Assembly (NCBI GenBank): GCA_020736575.1
Contig: JAGPYM010000011.1
Location: 868,001 to 932,000, forward strand
DNA from: Thelonectria olida
Lineage: Eukaryota > Ascomycota > Sordariomycetes > Hypocreales > Nectriaceae
Direction: 5' to 3'
Length of the DNA: 64,000 nucleotides
Both the position numbers and the translations under genes were made by a program. Below are positions 10,226-19,586 of this stretch, piece after piece; the first letter of the stretch is position 1, and every line of letters starts with the position of its first letter. The notes below the pieces were generated by a model. That model saw only the letters and a list, made by a program, of their open reading frames with translations. It ran no database searches and was not told the DNA's origin.

Positions 10226-11362
10226 TATGGTGTATGCGCCATGATCAAAAATGAAAAAAATGAGTTTGTCGAGCGAGGCACGACGTCTTATGTATCCACC
10301 CAACCACCGTCTCGTTCAAGAGGCTGCCACCATCACCGCCACTGCCAACATGACTCCACTAACGTGGCTTTCAGTAATTACTTTGTACCATGTAAGTCTA
10401 GGCCCAGCGAGGCGTATTGCCAATGCATCACAGGGCGCATACACCTCTAAATCAACCTGAGCTAACTTTGAACCTTCCCAGAAATGGCACATCGGTGCGG
10501 CAGGACTCCTGACCGTCCCTCACAGCCACATCGGTTATTTTCTTTTCTTTTCTCCCGAGTAGTTAATGACAATATCAATTGTAGTACGGAGGAGCATTTC
10601 AAAAGTCATGGCTAGCGCACATGCTAAAATCTGCCACAAACAGGGACTAAGGCACAAGCGAATGTACACACTAAAATTCCTAGGTACCTTTCCCCTCTTC
10701 ATTTTCCCCTCGTTTTTCCCTCATTCTGACTGTCTCAATAACCAGGAAAATGCAAAAAAAAAAACAGACACCGCGACCCAGGCTCTTATTATTTATTTGA
10801 AGAGCCCTTTAGGCAGAAAAACAACAGCTGAAATCATCAAAATAATAGGCCTTCCTATGCGTTACAGTCAACGGCATATATGCACAAGCTATTGAATGCG
10901 GTTTCGACCCAAATCATCGACCTATAACCCTTCAAGACGAATTTCTTTGCAATGCCGACCGCTCCGGGCGTCTTAAGAAGCAGACGGACGAGGCATAAAT
11001 AGAGATTATCGCTAAGGTGCGCTGAGATCGTTTTAGTAGGGAAAAAACATGTATTTGCCTCTCCTGTGATTGGTCACGATGACCTGTGGCTCTCTGTCCG
11101 TAAAGTCTTCTGCGGTGCTGCATCGAATGCTAACCTGCTACAAGTATTGATCCCGTCTCGTGACCCGCTAATTCCTTTTCAAGCCATCCTATCATTCGCC
11201 TCTCTACCAGACGAGGAATCCTTGGTGCGTTTGCGTTTAGATGCGAAGCATCAGGGCTGGTGCTGAAAGGGTTTCGCCTTTTCCCTAGTGTTCAAGTACC
11301 TCCCCCATGATGCCGTGAAATTCCGAGTACGGAGAGGTGGCGAAAATGTTGAGATAGTGGAT
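10226..11362. other. intergenic, no gene seen
   Basis: Contains the promoter of the minus-strand gene ending at 8721. Short ORFs on both strands show no recognisable family sequence. Confidence 0.5.
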
Positions 11363-11548
11363 TCAGTCTTGATCAGCTCCCGCTCCTAGCAGCTTCTCGA
11401 CAACTTCTCGATGGCCTCCCTTAACTGCTGCTTGGAGCGCAGCCCGTCCACTATGGCCAGCAGCAGCAGTAGCATTAACATCGGCTCCCGCTGCTAGCAG
11501 CAGCTTGACGACGGCCTTGTGTCCATTCTGCGGATGCCATTCTGGCAT
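11363..11548 (-). pseudogene. ankyrin-repeat fragment
   Basis: The minus frame from ATG 11548 gives MPEWHPQNGHKAVVKLLLAA then GADVNATAAAGHSGRAALQA then AVKGGHREVVEKLLGAGADQ: two ankyrin units ending in a stop. It begins 62 nt from the HeLo leader copy, back to back with it. No other domain is attached, so it is a detached C-terminal piece of a repeat receptor or a small ankyrin peptide gene. Confidence 0.6.
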
Positions 11549-11599
11549 TGTCCATGATTAGGGATGTTCCGACGCGTTCTTTCGTCAGCCACACCATTG

Positions 11600-11754
11600 C
11601 TCACGCGGCGCAGCTTGCACCAACAAAGCTCCTGTCGGATACCAGAAAAACCTACATAGATTCGCCTCGCACTACCAGCATGACCGAAGTCTTCGGCACA
11701 GTTGCCGGCCCTTTGAGCGTAGCCGCTTTGTTCAACAACCGCTTTCCCAACTGA
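11600..11754 (+). pseudogene. second HeLo-domain N-terminal fragment with leader
   Basis: From ATG 11680 the translation is MTEVFGTVAGPLSVAALFNN, the same HeLo start as on the minus strand at 6248. The 80 nt upstream (11600-11679) are also clearly alike between the two copies although non-coding, so the duplication included the leader. The HeLo frame stops at 11754 after about 24 residues and is followed within 35 nt by a nucleoside-phosphorylase-like module, an unnatural junction. Confidence 0.7.
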
Positions 11755-11785
11755 GCCGCCATCTCAGCACGGACGAGCGGCGGGA

Positions 11786-12725
11786 GACCCCAACAGCTAT
11801 ACGACTGGCCGTATGGGCAAATACAACATCGTTCTGGCCCTCCTGCCGCACCTGGGCAAGACCAACACTAGCGCGGCCGCCAGCATGCGGTCGAGCTATT
11901 GCGGCTTGCGACTGGCCCTCTTAGGCGGAGTATGCGGTGCTATGCCTTACGGCTGAGGCGGCAAAGTTTTATTAGGTGATATGGTTATTAGTAAGACTAT
12001 TATTTAGTACAATTTTAGCCGGTAGTATGCAAATAAGTTTATATATAAGAATACTATTAAAGATAATCTTAGCCGGCTGAATAAGGACATTTGTAACCTA
12101 CTTGCTATATCTAAAACCAATTGGGGCCTTAACTAGCTAGAATAATAAACTGCCTATTTTACTTAGTAGCTTTAGGCTAATATTGCTTAAATATAGTATT
12201 AGGGTAAGTATAATTATTTTAAATTAATAGAAAATAAGCTTTTTAAGCTAAGCTATTATTTTAAGTACTATATATTACTAACTTATATTTATTATAATTA
12301 TTTTAATAATTTAAAGCCTATTAATAATATAGCGCTTAGCTTATTATATATAAATTTTAAATATAATAATAAATATCTTATTATAAGAAAATAGCTCTAG
12401 GTAAAATAGCAGTTAAAATATAATAATAGTAAGGCTAGTTAATAGCTTATAATATATATAAGAGCTATTATATTAAGAGATATAATAATAAAATTAGCTA
12501 TAAATTAAAATAGGCTTTTAAAAGAATTAAATATAATCGTATTTAAAATAGAGGGCGCTAGGGTCTAGAATAAAATGCTATATATTATAATTAAGGGAGT
12601 ATACAATTATATAAATAGCTTTAAATATAAGAAATAGTAGAACTTTACAATAGTAATAGCAGCCTTAGCAACTAAGGCAATTTTAAAGCGTTACATCCAA
12701 ACTAATAAAACTTTAAAAGCATCAG
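11786..12725 (+). pseudogene. RIP-mutated nucleoside-phosphorylase-like NLR effector domain
   Basis: The frame from 11786 reads DPNSYTTGRMGKYNIVLALL, then PHLGKTNTSAAASMRSSYCG, then LRLALLGGVCGAMPYG before a TGA at 11954-11956. It continues GGKVLLGDMVISKTII with more stops, and near the end GVYNYINSFKYKK and AALATKAILKRYIQTNKTLK. This spans essentially the whole phosphorylase-like N-terminal domain of a class of fungal NLRs; the family has GVCDYADSHKNKKWQ and AATKAILERYIQTDK at the end. Residue differences are those of C-to-T and G-to-A changes (Cys to Tyr, Asp to Asn, Trp to stop). The line starting at 12181 is 50/60 A+T. Downstream NB-ARC pieces lie about 850 nt further on. Confidence 0.8.
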
Positions 12726-13570
12726 CTAGCAAAAGTGAGTCCAGCTTGTCTCTAATATTAGCGAAGAGGGCTGATAGTAAAGAAGACAGCGGGAGCAGCA
12801 ACGCTTCCGTGGCCCAAAGCACTGCAGCACCACTGGCTGGATGCGCGTGGCCGTCTCTAAATCACTTTATACATACTATCTATACACAACTTCGCACGGT
12901 GCTAGTAGCCTTAAGGAACATACAAGATACACAATATAATGCGACAATATGGCTGTAAATTCAAATGAACACAATAGGGTAATAGCCGCTCTCTCGTCAC
13001 ATGCTAGCATAGGCGGGTATAGCATAATATTTCAGATCATCGCCTAACCTAAACGAATTACCAAGAGCGAGCGACCGCTATCCCGCTATCTTAGCTCACC
13101 CATACATCCCGTACCCCGCGTTAGCTATATGGCCCGAAATTGAAGTTGACGGTCCCTCCCGTGGTATGAGTTCCCGGGATGACATATTTGCCTAAGATGG
13201 GCCCATTAAAGACTGGTCCTTGCGCGGCTTTGGCTGCTCCTTCCTATTCAGGCAAGCTGACGAGGCCGCGTTCTACACCGGCTGCCATTTTGATTCGCTA
13301 GTGCTGCTAAGCCGTAATAGCGTCGCGCTTCGTCTCAGCCGCACGCATATCGTGGACGCCGCCTTACTAAAACTCGACCTTATCAAATACTCACAGTATG
13401 CTTCTAAGAGATCAAGAGACTCGCAACGCGTTATTCCGATAAGTTATACCACCTTTAAAGGGCCACTGAGCGGCGAAAATATAATCGCTAGCGCGCACGC
13501 ATCTAGTAGGGGCACGACCAATATTAATATTACTTACCATACCCCGCTACGATCTATCCGGCCCTCTCTA
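12726..13570. other. no recognisable gene between NLR modules
   Basis: A plus ORF runs 13220-13708, but only its last part, read in another frame, resembles NLR sequence. The rest is unrecognised and likely linker or degraded receptor sequence. Confidence 0.4.
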
Positions 13571-14295
13571 CTGTTCCATTCCCAGCGGATCCCAAGTTTA
13601 TTAAGCGTACGGACATCTTACTCTAGCTGCAAGAGCATACCGCGCGACCGGGCAGCCGTACTACACTCGTCGGGCTCGGCGGCATCGGGTATGCTGCATA
13701 CCCTGTAATCTAAAGTGGTTACTAATAAATAAAGGAAATCGCAGGTCGCAATTCACTAGGCGCACAAAGTCCAACATGCATCAATAGATATCTGGGTTTT
13801 CTAGGTATATGCAAGCTTTAGGGCCCGTTTCAAGGAGGCATACTGAAATATCGCTAATAAACTCCAACTTTTATAATAAAATAATCTAAAGTGTAATATG
13901 CTCCAGCTAGTGCATGCCTAGCTGTACGACAAAGAGAATGGACTATAGATAATGGTGCTCGATAATACTAATTCCATTGAGGTGTTCTTTCCGGGACGGG
14001 GCGCCTATAGCTCACACGACCAGCCGCTAGCGTTATTCCTCCTAAGACCGGCCGCGGATCGATCGTCATTACATCTCGCAATATAGATGCGGCGGAGAGG
14101 CTAGCTGGTTTGGATGCTATCTACAAGGTGCCGATAATGGAGAACACCCAAGCCCTGCAGCTTCTCCGGAATAGGCTCGGAGAGGAGTGTGCCGAGGATC
14201 ATATGGCAACGACGGATCTAATTCATCATCTAAACTCCATGCTGCTTGCCATTACCCAGGCTGCTTCTTATATCAAACGAAAGACACCACATTGA
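13571..14295 (+). pseudogene. NB-ARC NLR fragments
   Basis: Two pieces of one fungal NB-ARC domain are visible. At 13571-13706 the frame reads PFPADPKFIKRTDILL, a TAG, LQEHTARPGSRTTLVGLGGIG: the pre-P-loop and the start of the P-loop, but the GK(S/T) is lost. At 14038-14295 it reads PKTGRGSIVITSRNIDAAER, LAGLDAIYKVPIMENTQALQ and HHLNSMLLAITQAASYIKRK, i.e. the RNBS/GLPLA-like part. About 330 nt between them are scrambled. In the family this domain is followed by TPR or kinesin-light-chain-type repeats; here it is joined to a NACHT fragment. Confidence 0.75.
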
Positions 14296-15121
14296 CGAGC
14301 TCTTGCCAACCTACGCACATCCCATCTCGTTTTTCTTCTATCAAGGCAGCGATTCCAAACTGAATAATGCCACTGCCGTACTGCGGGGCTTGACATACCT
14401 TTTGTTGCTTCAGCAGCCATCCTTGATCTCCTATATCCAAGAGAGATACGATCATGCAGGTCGTCGAGTCTTTGAGGACACTAACGCGTTCTATACCTTA
14501 TCCCAGGCTCTAGCTAGTATGCTCCGCGATCACCGGGCGGAGGGTTGCTGTATGGGTAATGATGCTCTAGACGAATGCGAGACTGGTCTGCCACAGCTCT
14601 TAGACTTTATTGTCAAGGTCGAATCTACATCTGCTCGTGTCAAATGGATCATGTCAAGCCGCAACAGACATGAAATCGAGCAACGGCTGTATCTTGCTGC
14701 CTCAAAGAGGAGGCTAAGTCTTGAGCTGAATGCACACCATGTCCGCCAGGCCATCAATACGTACATCGACCATAAAGTCGCCAACCTCATTTCGCTCAAG
14801 GACAAGAAGCCACTGCAGGACCAGGTTCGGGATGAGATGCGAAACAGAGCCGATGGAACCTTCCTCTGGGTGGCTCTCGTCGCACAGGAACTTCAGAATA
14901 TTCGGAGCTGGGATGTTTCAAGAGTTCTCAAACAGATGCCGGCGGGCCTGGTGCCAATCTATGAACGAATGATGCTTCACATTCAGCAACTGCAGCCTGA
15001 AGATAGCGATGTTTTTTTTAAAGAGGTATTCCAAGGCCGCTGGGAGGCCGAAGGGTCAGAAAGTGGTCCCCACGTTCCCCGGATTGTTTGGGGTGGGGTG
15101 GCGGAGTGGAACAAGGTGTAA
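14296..15121 (+). pseudogene. NACHT NLR fragment (Walker B half)
   Basis: The open frame covers SFFFYQGSDSKLNNATAVLR, GLTYLLLLQQPSLISYIQER, NDALDECETGLPQLLDFIV and VKWIMSSRNRHEIEQRLYLA, then NRADGTFLWVALVAQELQNI and LVPIYERMMLHIQQLQPEDS. This is the second half of a fungal NACHT domain with winged-helix region; the Walker B hydrophobic run is damaged (GNDALDE for IIDALDE). There is no P-loop. Homology fades after about 15010 and the frame ends in unrelated sequence. The frame begins inside the last codons of the NB-ARC piece, so this is a junction of two receptor families, not a real start. Confidence 0.75.
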
Positions 15122-16260
15122 CGGTTGTGCTATTGACCACGGTGAACCAAGCCGTGACACAAGGTCCTTAAACTGGAAACAAGTTTTTGGGCCGCAGGAA
15201 TTGCCCAGGGCTTCAAACTCTTGTGCGCAAGGAACAAAGGTTGCAGTGAGGGAAACCATCGTTAAATGCCCTACATTCCCATTCCCAAAGAGGCACTGCT
15301 GTGATTTTCTGCCACTTTCGGGCTAGTATTCGATGAGGGCACGATGAACCTGCAGGAAGAAGAGACCCTGAACCAGCTATTCCCAGACATTAACCCTTTG
15401 AAGATTAAGGATGCTATCTGGGGGTCGGTGGAGGCATCATCCTAGTGGCCTCGGGTTTGCAGAGGCCCAGCTGAACCGGTCCGAAGTATTGTAGCTTGAA
15501 TCTAGATTAAATACAGTCCACTCTTTGCGAACTCTAGGTTTACTAGTACAATATCCCCGGGTTTCTGCCGTGCCTCGGGGCGCGGGATGACAAAATGATT
15601 CATCAATCAGGCCCTTCGTTAAGGTACCTGTACCAGAAGAATTACAAGGTAGTGAGTCTACTTTTGGTCGAAACAAGAAATTCCAAACAGCCTGAGTTAC
15701 TTCCGGAAATGCCTTTGAGCAAGGAAATCTTTCGCCGTGGACAAGCACAGCCTCCTTCCTAAACGCTGACGCCATATCAATCCTGCAGCCTTGGTGTTCA
15801 CTCACCGCCCACCTGACGATGAGACACATGTACGTCAAGCATGGAGATGGAGAGCGGGCTCTGCTATGGAAAAGAGAGGGCGGGCTGGGTCTCGAGGCCT
15901 AGGCTCGAGGTTGCATTAGCGCCATGGCTGAGGCGCCTGCGGGCTGCCTCCCAGGGACTCTACAGCTGGCAGCTGAAATGTTGCATCTCCTAAGTCCTGG
16001 GGCGTATTTTTGCCTGGCTGAGGCACGTGAGGGTAGGTTGGCGCTATAGCTGGGCCACGTAGGTGTGCATGTACCCTACCTACCTTAGGTAGAGTTCATG
16101 GCTTGCTATGAACCCTTGTAACGAGATAGGTAGCAAAAATTGTTGCTTTCTAAGCCCAAGGCTTTCTGTGCGCCATGGCTGAGGCGCATGAGTGCCCAAG
16201 CATAGATGGACCTTGCAGTCATCCCATAGTGACTCATTCGATGGACAGGCCGAGCATTCA
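15122..16260. other. no recognised gene; short palindromic motif repeats
   Basis: A plus frame near 15327-15442 (LVFDEGTMNLQEEETLNQLF) and a minus ORF 15437-15838 are unrecognised. The right half carries three palindrome-like motifs (15919, about 16014, 16170), listed separately. Confidence 0.4.
15919..16187. repeat. three copies of a short inverted-repeat motif
   Basis: GCGCCATGGCTGAGGCGC occurs at 15919-15936 and again at 16170-16187. A related TGCCTGGCTGAGGCA lies at about 16011-16025. In each, a constant TGGCTGA core is flanked by complementary arms (GCGCC/GGCGC or TGCC/GGCA). They sit upstream of the small gene at 16493. Confidence 0.6.
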
Positions 16261-16264
16261 TAGG

Positions 16265-16273
16265 TATAAAATA
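16265..16273 (+). promoter_or_regulatory. TATA-like element of the small orphan gene
   Basis: TATAAAATA lies about 220 nt before the ATG at 16493, the only good TATA match between the motif repeats and the ORF. It implies a 5' leader of about 190 nt if used. Confidence 0.4.
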
Positions 16274-16492
16274 CCAACACGTCCAAGCCAGCATGAGAAG
16301 CATCCAGCATTTTTTACCACCCAGATCTCGAAAGACTTTCCCAAATCCCATCATTCAACATTTGTGGCCCAACGACCCCCAACCAACTCTCATCACTTGA
16401 GCTATCCTTGTTTGATTCTCTTGTCCTTTCCTCATCCGCTTCGTCACCACGCCATCGCCTTATTCAATAGACAGCGAACAACAGCAAAAATC

Positions 16493-16924
16493 ATGGCCCA
16501 GGTTATTATCGGCATTGCTGGAACAGTAGCAAGCATTGCCCAGGCGATTCAGTCTTCCGTAAACAGGCATGCCGACCACCTTGAGAGACGCAGACGGTTC
16601 ACTCAAGAGACGGTGAGACAACTCTCGGAGCAGGGCTACAATGCTGTGGTTGTGGCTGGGGGGTGGAAGGCCCTGGGCCACACGCAGCAGACTGAAGAAT
16701 GTTTCGAAGGCATCACCTATACTGTTTTTGCAGCACCTCAAGGTCAAGTCATGATTGTCGAAAATCGTGGCGATGGTGGATACGAAAACTGGGCGCTGCA
16801 GGGAACGAACTGGGTGCGCTGGGGGAATATCGTCAAGTTTCATACCCATTATTGGAACGAGGGGACAATGGGAAATCGTTTCGAGGTTAGAAACCAGAAC
16901 GACTTCCCGGGATGGTTTCTCTAA
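16493..16924 (+). CDS. small orphan protein, 143 residues
   Basis: I start at the ATG at 16493 (context AAAATCATGG) rather than further upstream because the upstream in-frame sequence is Pro/His-rich and lies in the presumed leader. The protein begins MAQVIIGIAGTVASIAQAIQ, a short hydrophobic/amphipathic helix without a clear signal-peptide cleavage site. A basic stretch (HLERRRRFTQ) follows, then a likely beta-rich domain with many Trp and Gly (YNAVVVAGGWKALG, VFAAPQGQVMIVENRGDGG, WALQGTNWVRWGN, FHTHYWNEGTMGNRFEV). I do not recognise a characterised family. It is followed by a HET-domain gene on the same strand 480 nt downstream. Function unknown. Confidence 0.6.
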   Translation: MAQVIIGIAGTVASIAQAIQSSVNRHADHLERRRRFTQETVRQLSEQGYNAVVVAGGWKALGHTQQTEECFEGITYTVFAAPQGQVMIVENRGDGGYENWALQGTNWVRWGNIVKFHTHYWNEGTMGNRFEVRNQNDFPGWFL

Positions 16925-17404
16925 GGGATCTTTGAGGAAGAAGACCCAGCTGATGCTGTGAGGGTATCTTTGGGAGGCAATAGTTGAGGTGAGAGTGCGG
17001 GGTTGTGACACAATTATTTAGTGTACGTACGTATGTAAACAGGTTGATTCCTTAACACGATCTAGCACATGGCATTATTTCAACATAAAAACACGTCTTT
17101 TAACCTTTGGATTTACTTGGCTCCTTGAAGGTGTTTTGAACTCGGTATGGAAAGCAAGAGTTATCCAGCAGATGTACTGCATCCCACCTCAGGTAAAAAA
17201 CAAAGGCTTCTTCTTTAGGGTAGGAGTTGATTATATAAGCTAATTTAGAGGCCTCTGTGCTCCGTACTCCGTACAGTCCTCTCGTTATAGCCCGGAGTCT
17301 AGCCCGCCACCCACGTGATCTCTAACGGGTCACGTCTAGAAAGTTCCTTGCCAAACGTGAGCACGCTTTTACGTAGTTGGCACAGCCTTGAATTCTGTAC
17401 CAAA
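16925..17404. other. intergenic between orphan gene and HET gene
   Basis: No recognisable coding content; holds the presumed terminator of the first gene and promoter of the HET gene. Confidence 0.5.
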
Positions 17405-19431
17405 ATGCCTTGTCAACAGTGCTATGGCGTCTTTAACCAACCGGTCGTACTTGTCCAGAAAAAGTGGCAGCTGGACCGCTGGCAAGCAACATCCGAGCAC
17501 GACATTACGTTCTCCGGACTGCAAAGCAAAGCTGCCGAGTGCTATAGTTGCCGCGGCCTCTTGCGGCAGGTAGTGACTAGTCAAGAGGCCAACAAAGTCG
17601 AAATACAACCGGAGACTACTTTCAAGATCTTGCTCAGCCTCAATGTCCTAGTTGACCAACAGAAGGGTGACCCTCGCTTGTGGAACAGTGCGTACCTAGA
17701 CGGGCAGAAGCTGGGCTTACAAACGGTGCATATTGAGAGTGCGTCGCTGGGTGAAGGTACTGGCATCTACTGGCGACATCATTGATCGAGAGCTTACAGC
17801 AATACTTCAGAAGAAGCATGTATAGGTCCTAACACTGGATCGACGGAAACACTCGAATTTGTGAGAAGCTGTTTGGATACCTGTCGCACTCATCACAACA
17901 CGTGTGCTTCGGGAGTCTCCAATCCACCATGGTACCCCGCTCGCCTTGTGGAAATCCTACAGGACAGCATGAGACTCATTCGACCGGCCGAGACTAGCAT
18001 TCAAGGGCCTTATGCAACTCTGAGTCATTGCTGGGGAAAAGTCAATATTCTCAAGCTGACCGAGAGCTCCCTTCCCCATCTACAGAATGAGATTCACCTC
18101 TCTCAACTTCCAAAAACATTTCAAGACGCTATACAGGTGGTAAAGAGCCTCGGCCTCAACTATATATGGATTGACTCTCTGTGTATTGTCCAAGACTCGA
18201 GGGAAGACTGGGAAAAGGAAGCACGCACTATGCTCAAGGTATATCAACATGCGTTGTGCAACATTGCCGCCACACACTCTGCAGATGACTTGGGAGGTTT
18301 ATTTAGGAACAGAAATCGCGCTGCATTGGGTTCAGAGATCATTGAGGTGAACAACAACAAGGCCCTGAGAGGAAATTTTCGGCGGTTCCGCCTTGTCGAC
18401 GAAGACTGTTTCACGCAAGAGATTGATGATGCACCATTAAATCGACGGGCTTGGGTCACGCAAGAGCGCATGCTGTCACGCCGCATCATCCATTTTACAT
18501 CTGACCAAGTTTTCTGGGACTGCGGTGAGCTCACAGCGTGCGAGTCCCTGCCCCTTGGAAGCCAAGTTTGGCCGAAGTCGGCGAGAGTGCACATGAAGAT
18601 GGGTTGCAAACAAGGCTCGCACATTCTTACGCTCCAGAGACGGTTGAGAAGGGCTTGGGTCAGTGGGCGAGAATCGTAAACGCATACTCAGCCTGCGGCC
18701 TGACTGTACTCGGGGACAAGCTCATTGCGATCCTGGGTATGGCCGAGCATCTGCGAAACGAACTCAAGATCGAGTACTGTGCTGGGCTCTGGCGCCCCAA
18801 GATGGAAATTCAATTGGCCTGGTATGTCAAGGAGTTGTCAAACGAGAGAGGCCCCCGGAATGACATCGCACCGTCCTGGTCGTGGGTGTCTATCAACGGA
18901 GCAGTAGATCTGCAGCAGATCGACCTCTATGAAGGGTACGATATTGAGCCTCTTGCATCCGTCACTGAGGTAAACCTCTGCCAGGAAGCTCGTGAGCCCC
19001 GTGGTGAAAAGGTTATCGGATATCTGCGCATGTGGTGCAGCTTGAATCCCGTCAAACTACAAGGCAGCCCGGACAACCCCCGCTGGAAAGGGAAGGGCGC
19101 GGATTATGCAAGGTGGGTATGGGTCGACTCGCCAGGGGTAATGAGTGCCGAACGTCTCTTCTTTGTGCCGCTTTTCGAACTTCAGACCCCATTGTCTCTG
19201 GAAGATACGTGGAAGGTTGCTTCAGAGATCAGGGGTATCCTTGTACAGGGCATCATTGGAAAACCGGGGACTTATAGGAGATGCGGCCATGCGTTTCTAT
19301 CAGATAGAGTTCGTGAGGACACGAGGACCTTTGGTGAAATGTACGAGGCTATTAAATCACCAGCGGGGAAAGCTGATCTGCCGTCTGAAGATTATGAATC
19401 GGGCCGTGGGCATCTTGTCACTTTGATTTAG
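17405..19431 (+). pseudogene. HET-domain protein gene with a frameshift
   Basis: The start is ATG 17405 (MPCQQCYGVFNQP). A TGA at 17783 is removed by a plausible 72-nt intron 17739-17810 (GTGCGT..CTTCAG), which keeps the frame into STETLEFVRSCLDTCRTHHN. The HET core is clear: YATLSHCWGK, LNYIWIDSLCIVQDS, DWEKEARTMLKVY, LNRRAWVTQERMLSRRIIHF. Between about 18575 and 18615 homology moves from frame 2 to frame 1 (AHSYAPETVEKGLGQWARIV, GDKLIAILGMAEHL, YCAGLWRPKMEIQ, APSWSWVSINGAV) and continues to 19431. I see no convincing intron there, so an indel is likely (or a sequencing error). HET domains trigger vegetative-incompatibility cell death; the restored length would be about 650 residues, normal for the family. 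Confidence 0.8.
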
Positions 19432-19586
19432 GCTTCCAAGACTATCCAGATATACTTAGACATGCAATCCGGTTGTGTATAAACAAAGGGGGAAACATGA
19501 GGGAGATAACTACGCATAGTCTGGATCTGAGTTATTCGTTGTAGGCTGTTTTTAGGAGCAATGAACGGTATCCTATCTTTACAACC

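Noticed and set aside
13220..13708. A 162-codon plus-strand ORF as a gene
   Set aside because: Its own frame has no recognisable content; the NB-ARC similarity in its last part is in a different frame.
18538..19431. A separate gene starting at the second HET frame
   Set aside because: The sequence is the C-terminal half of the same HET gene; the upstream start is only an open frame overlapping the first half.
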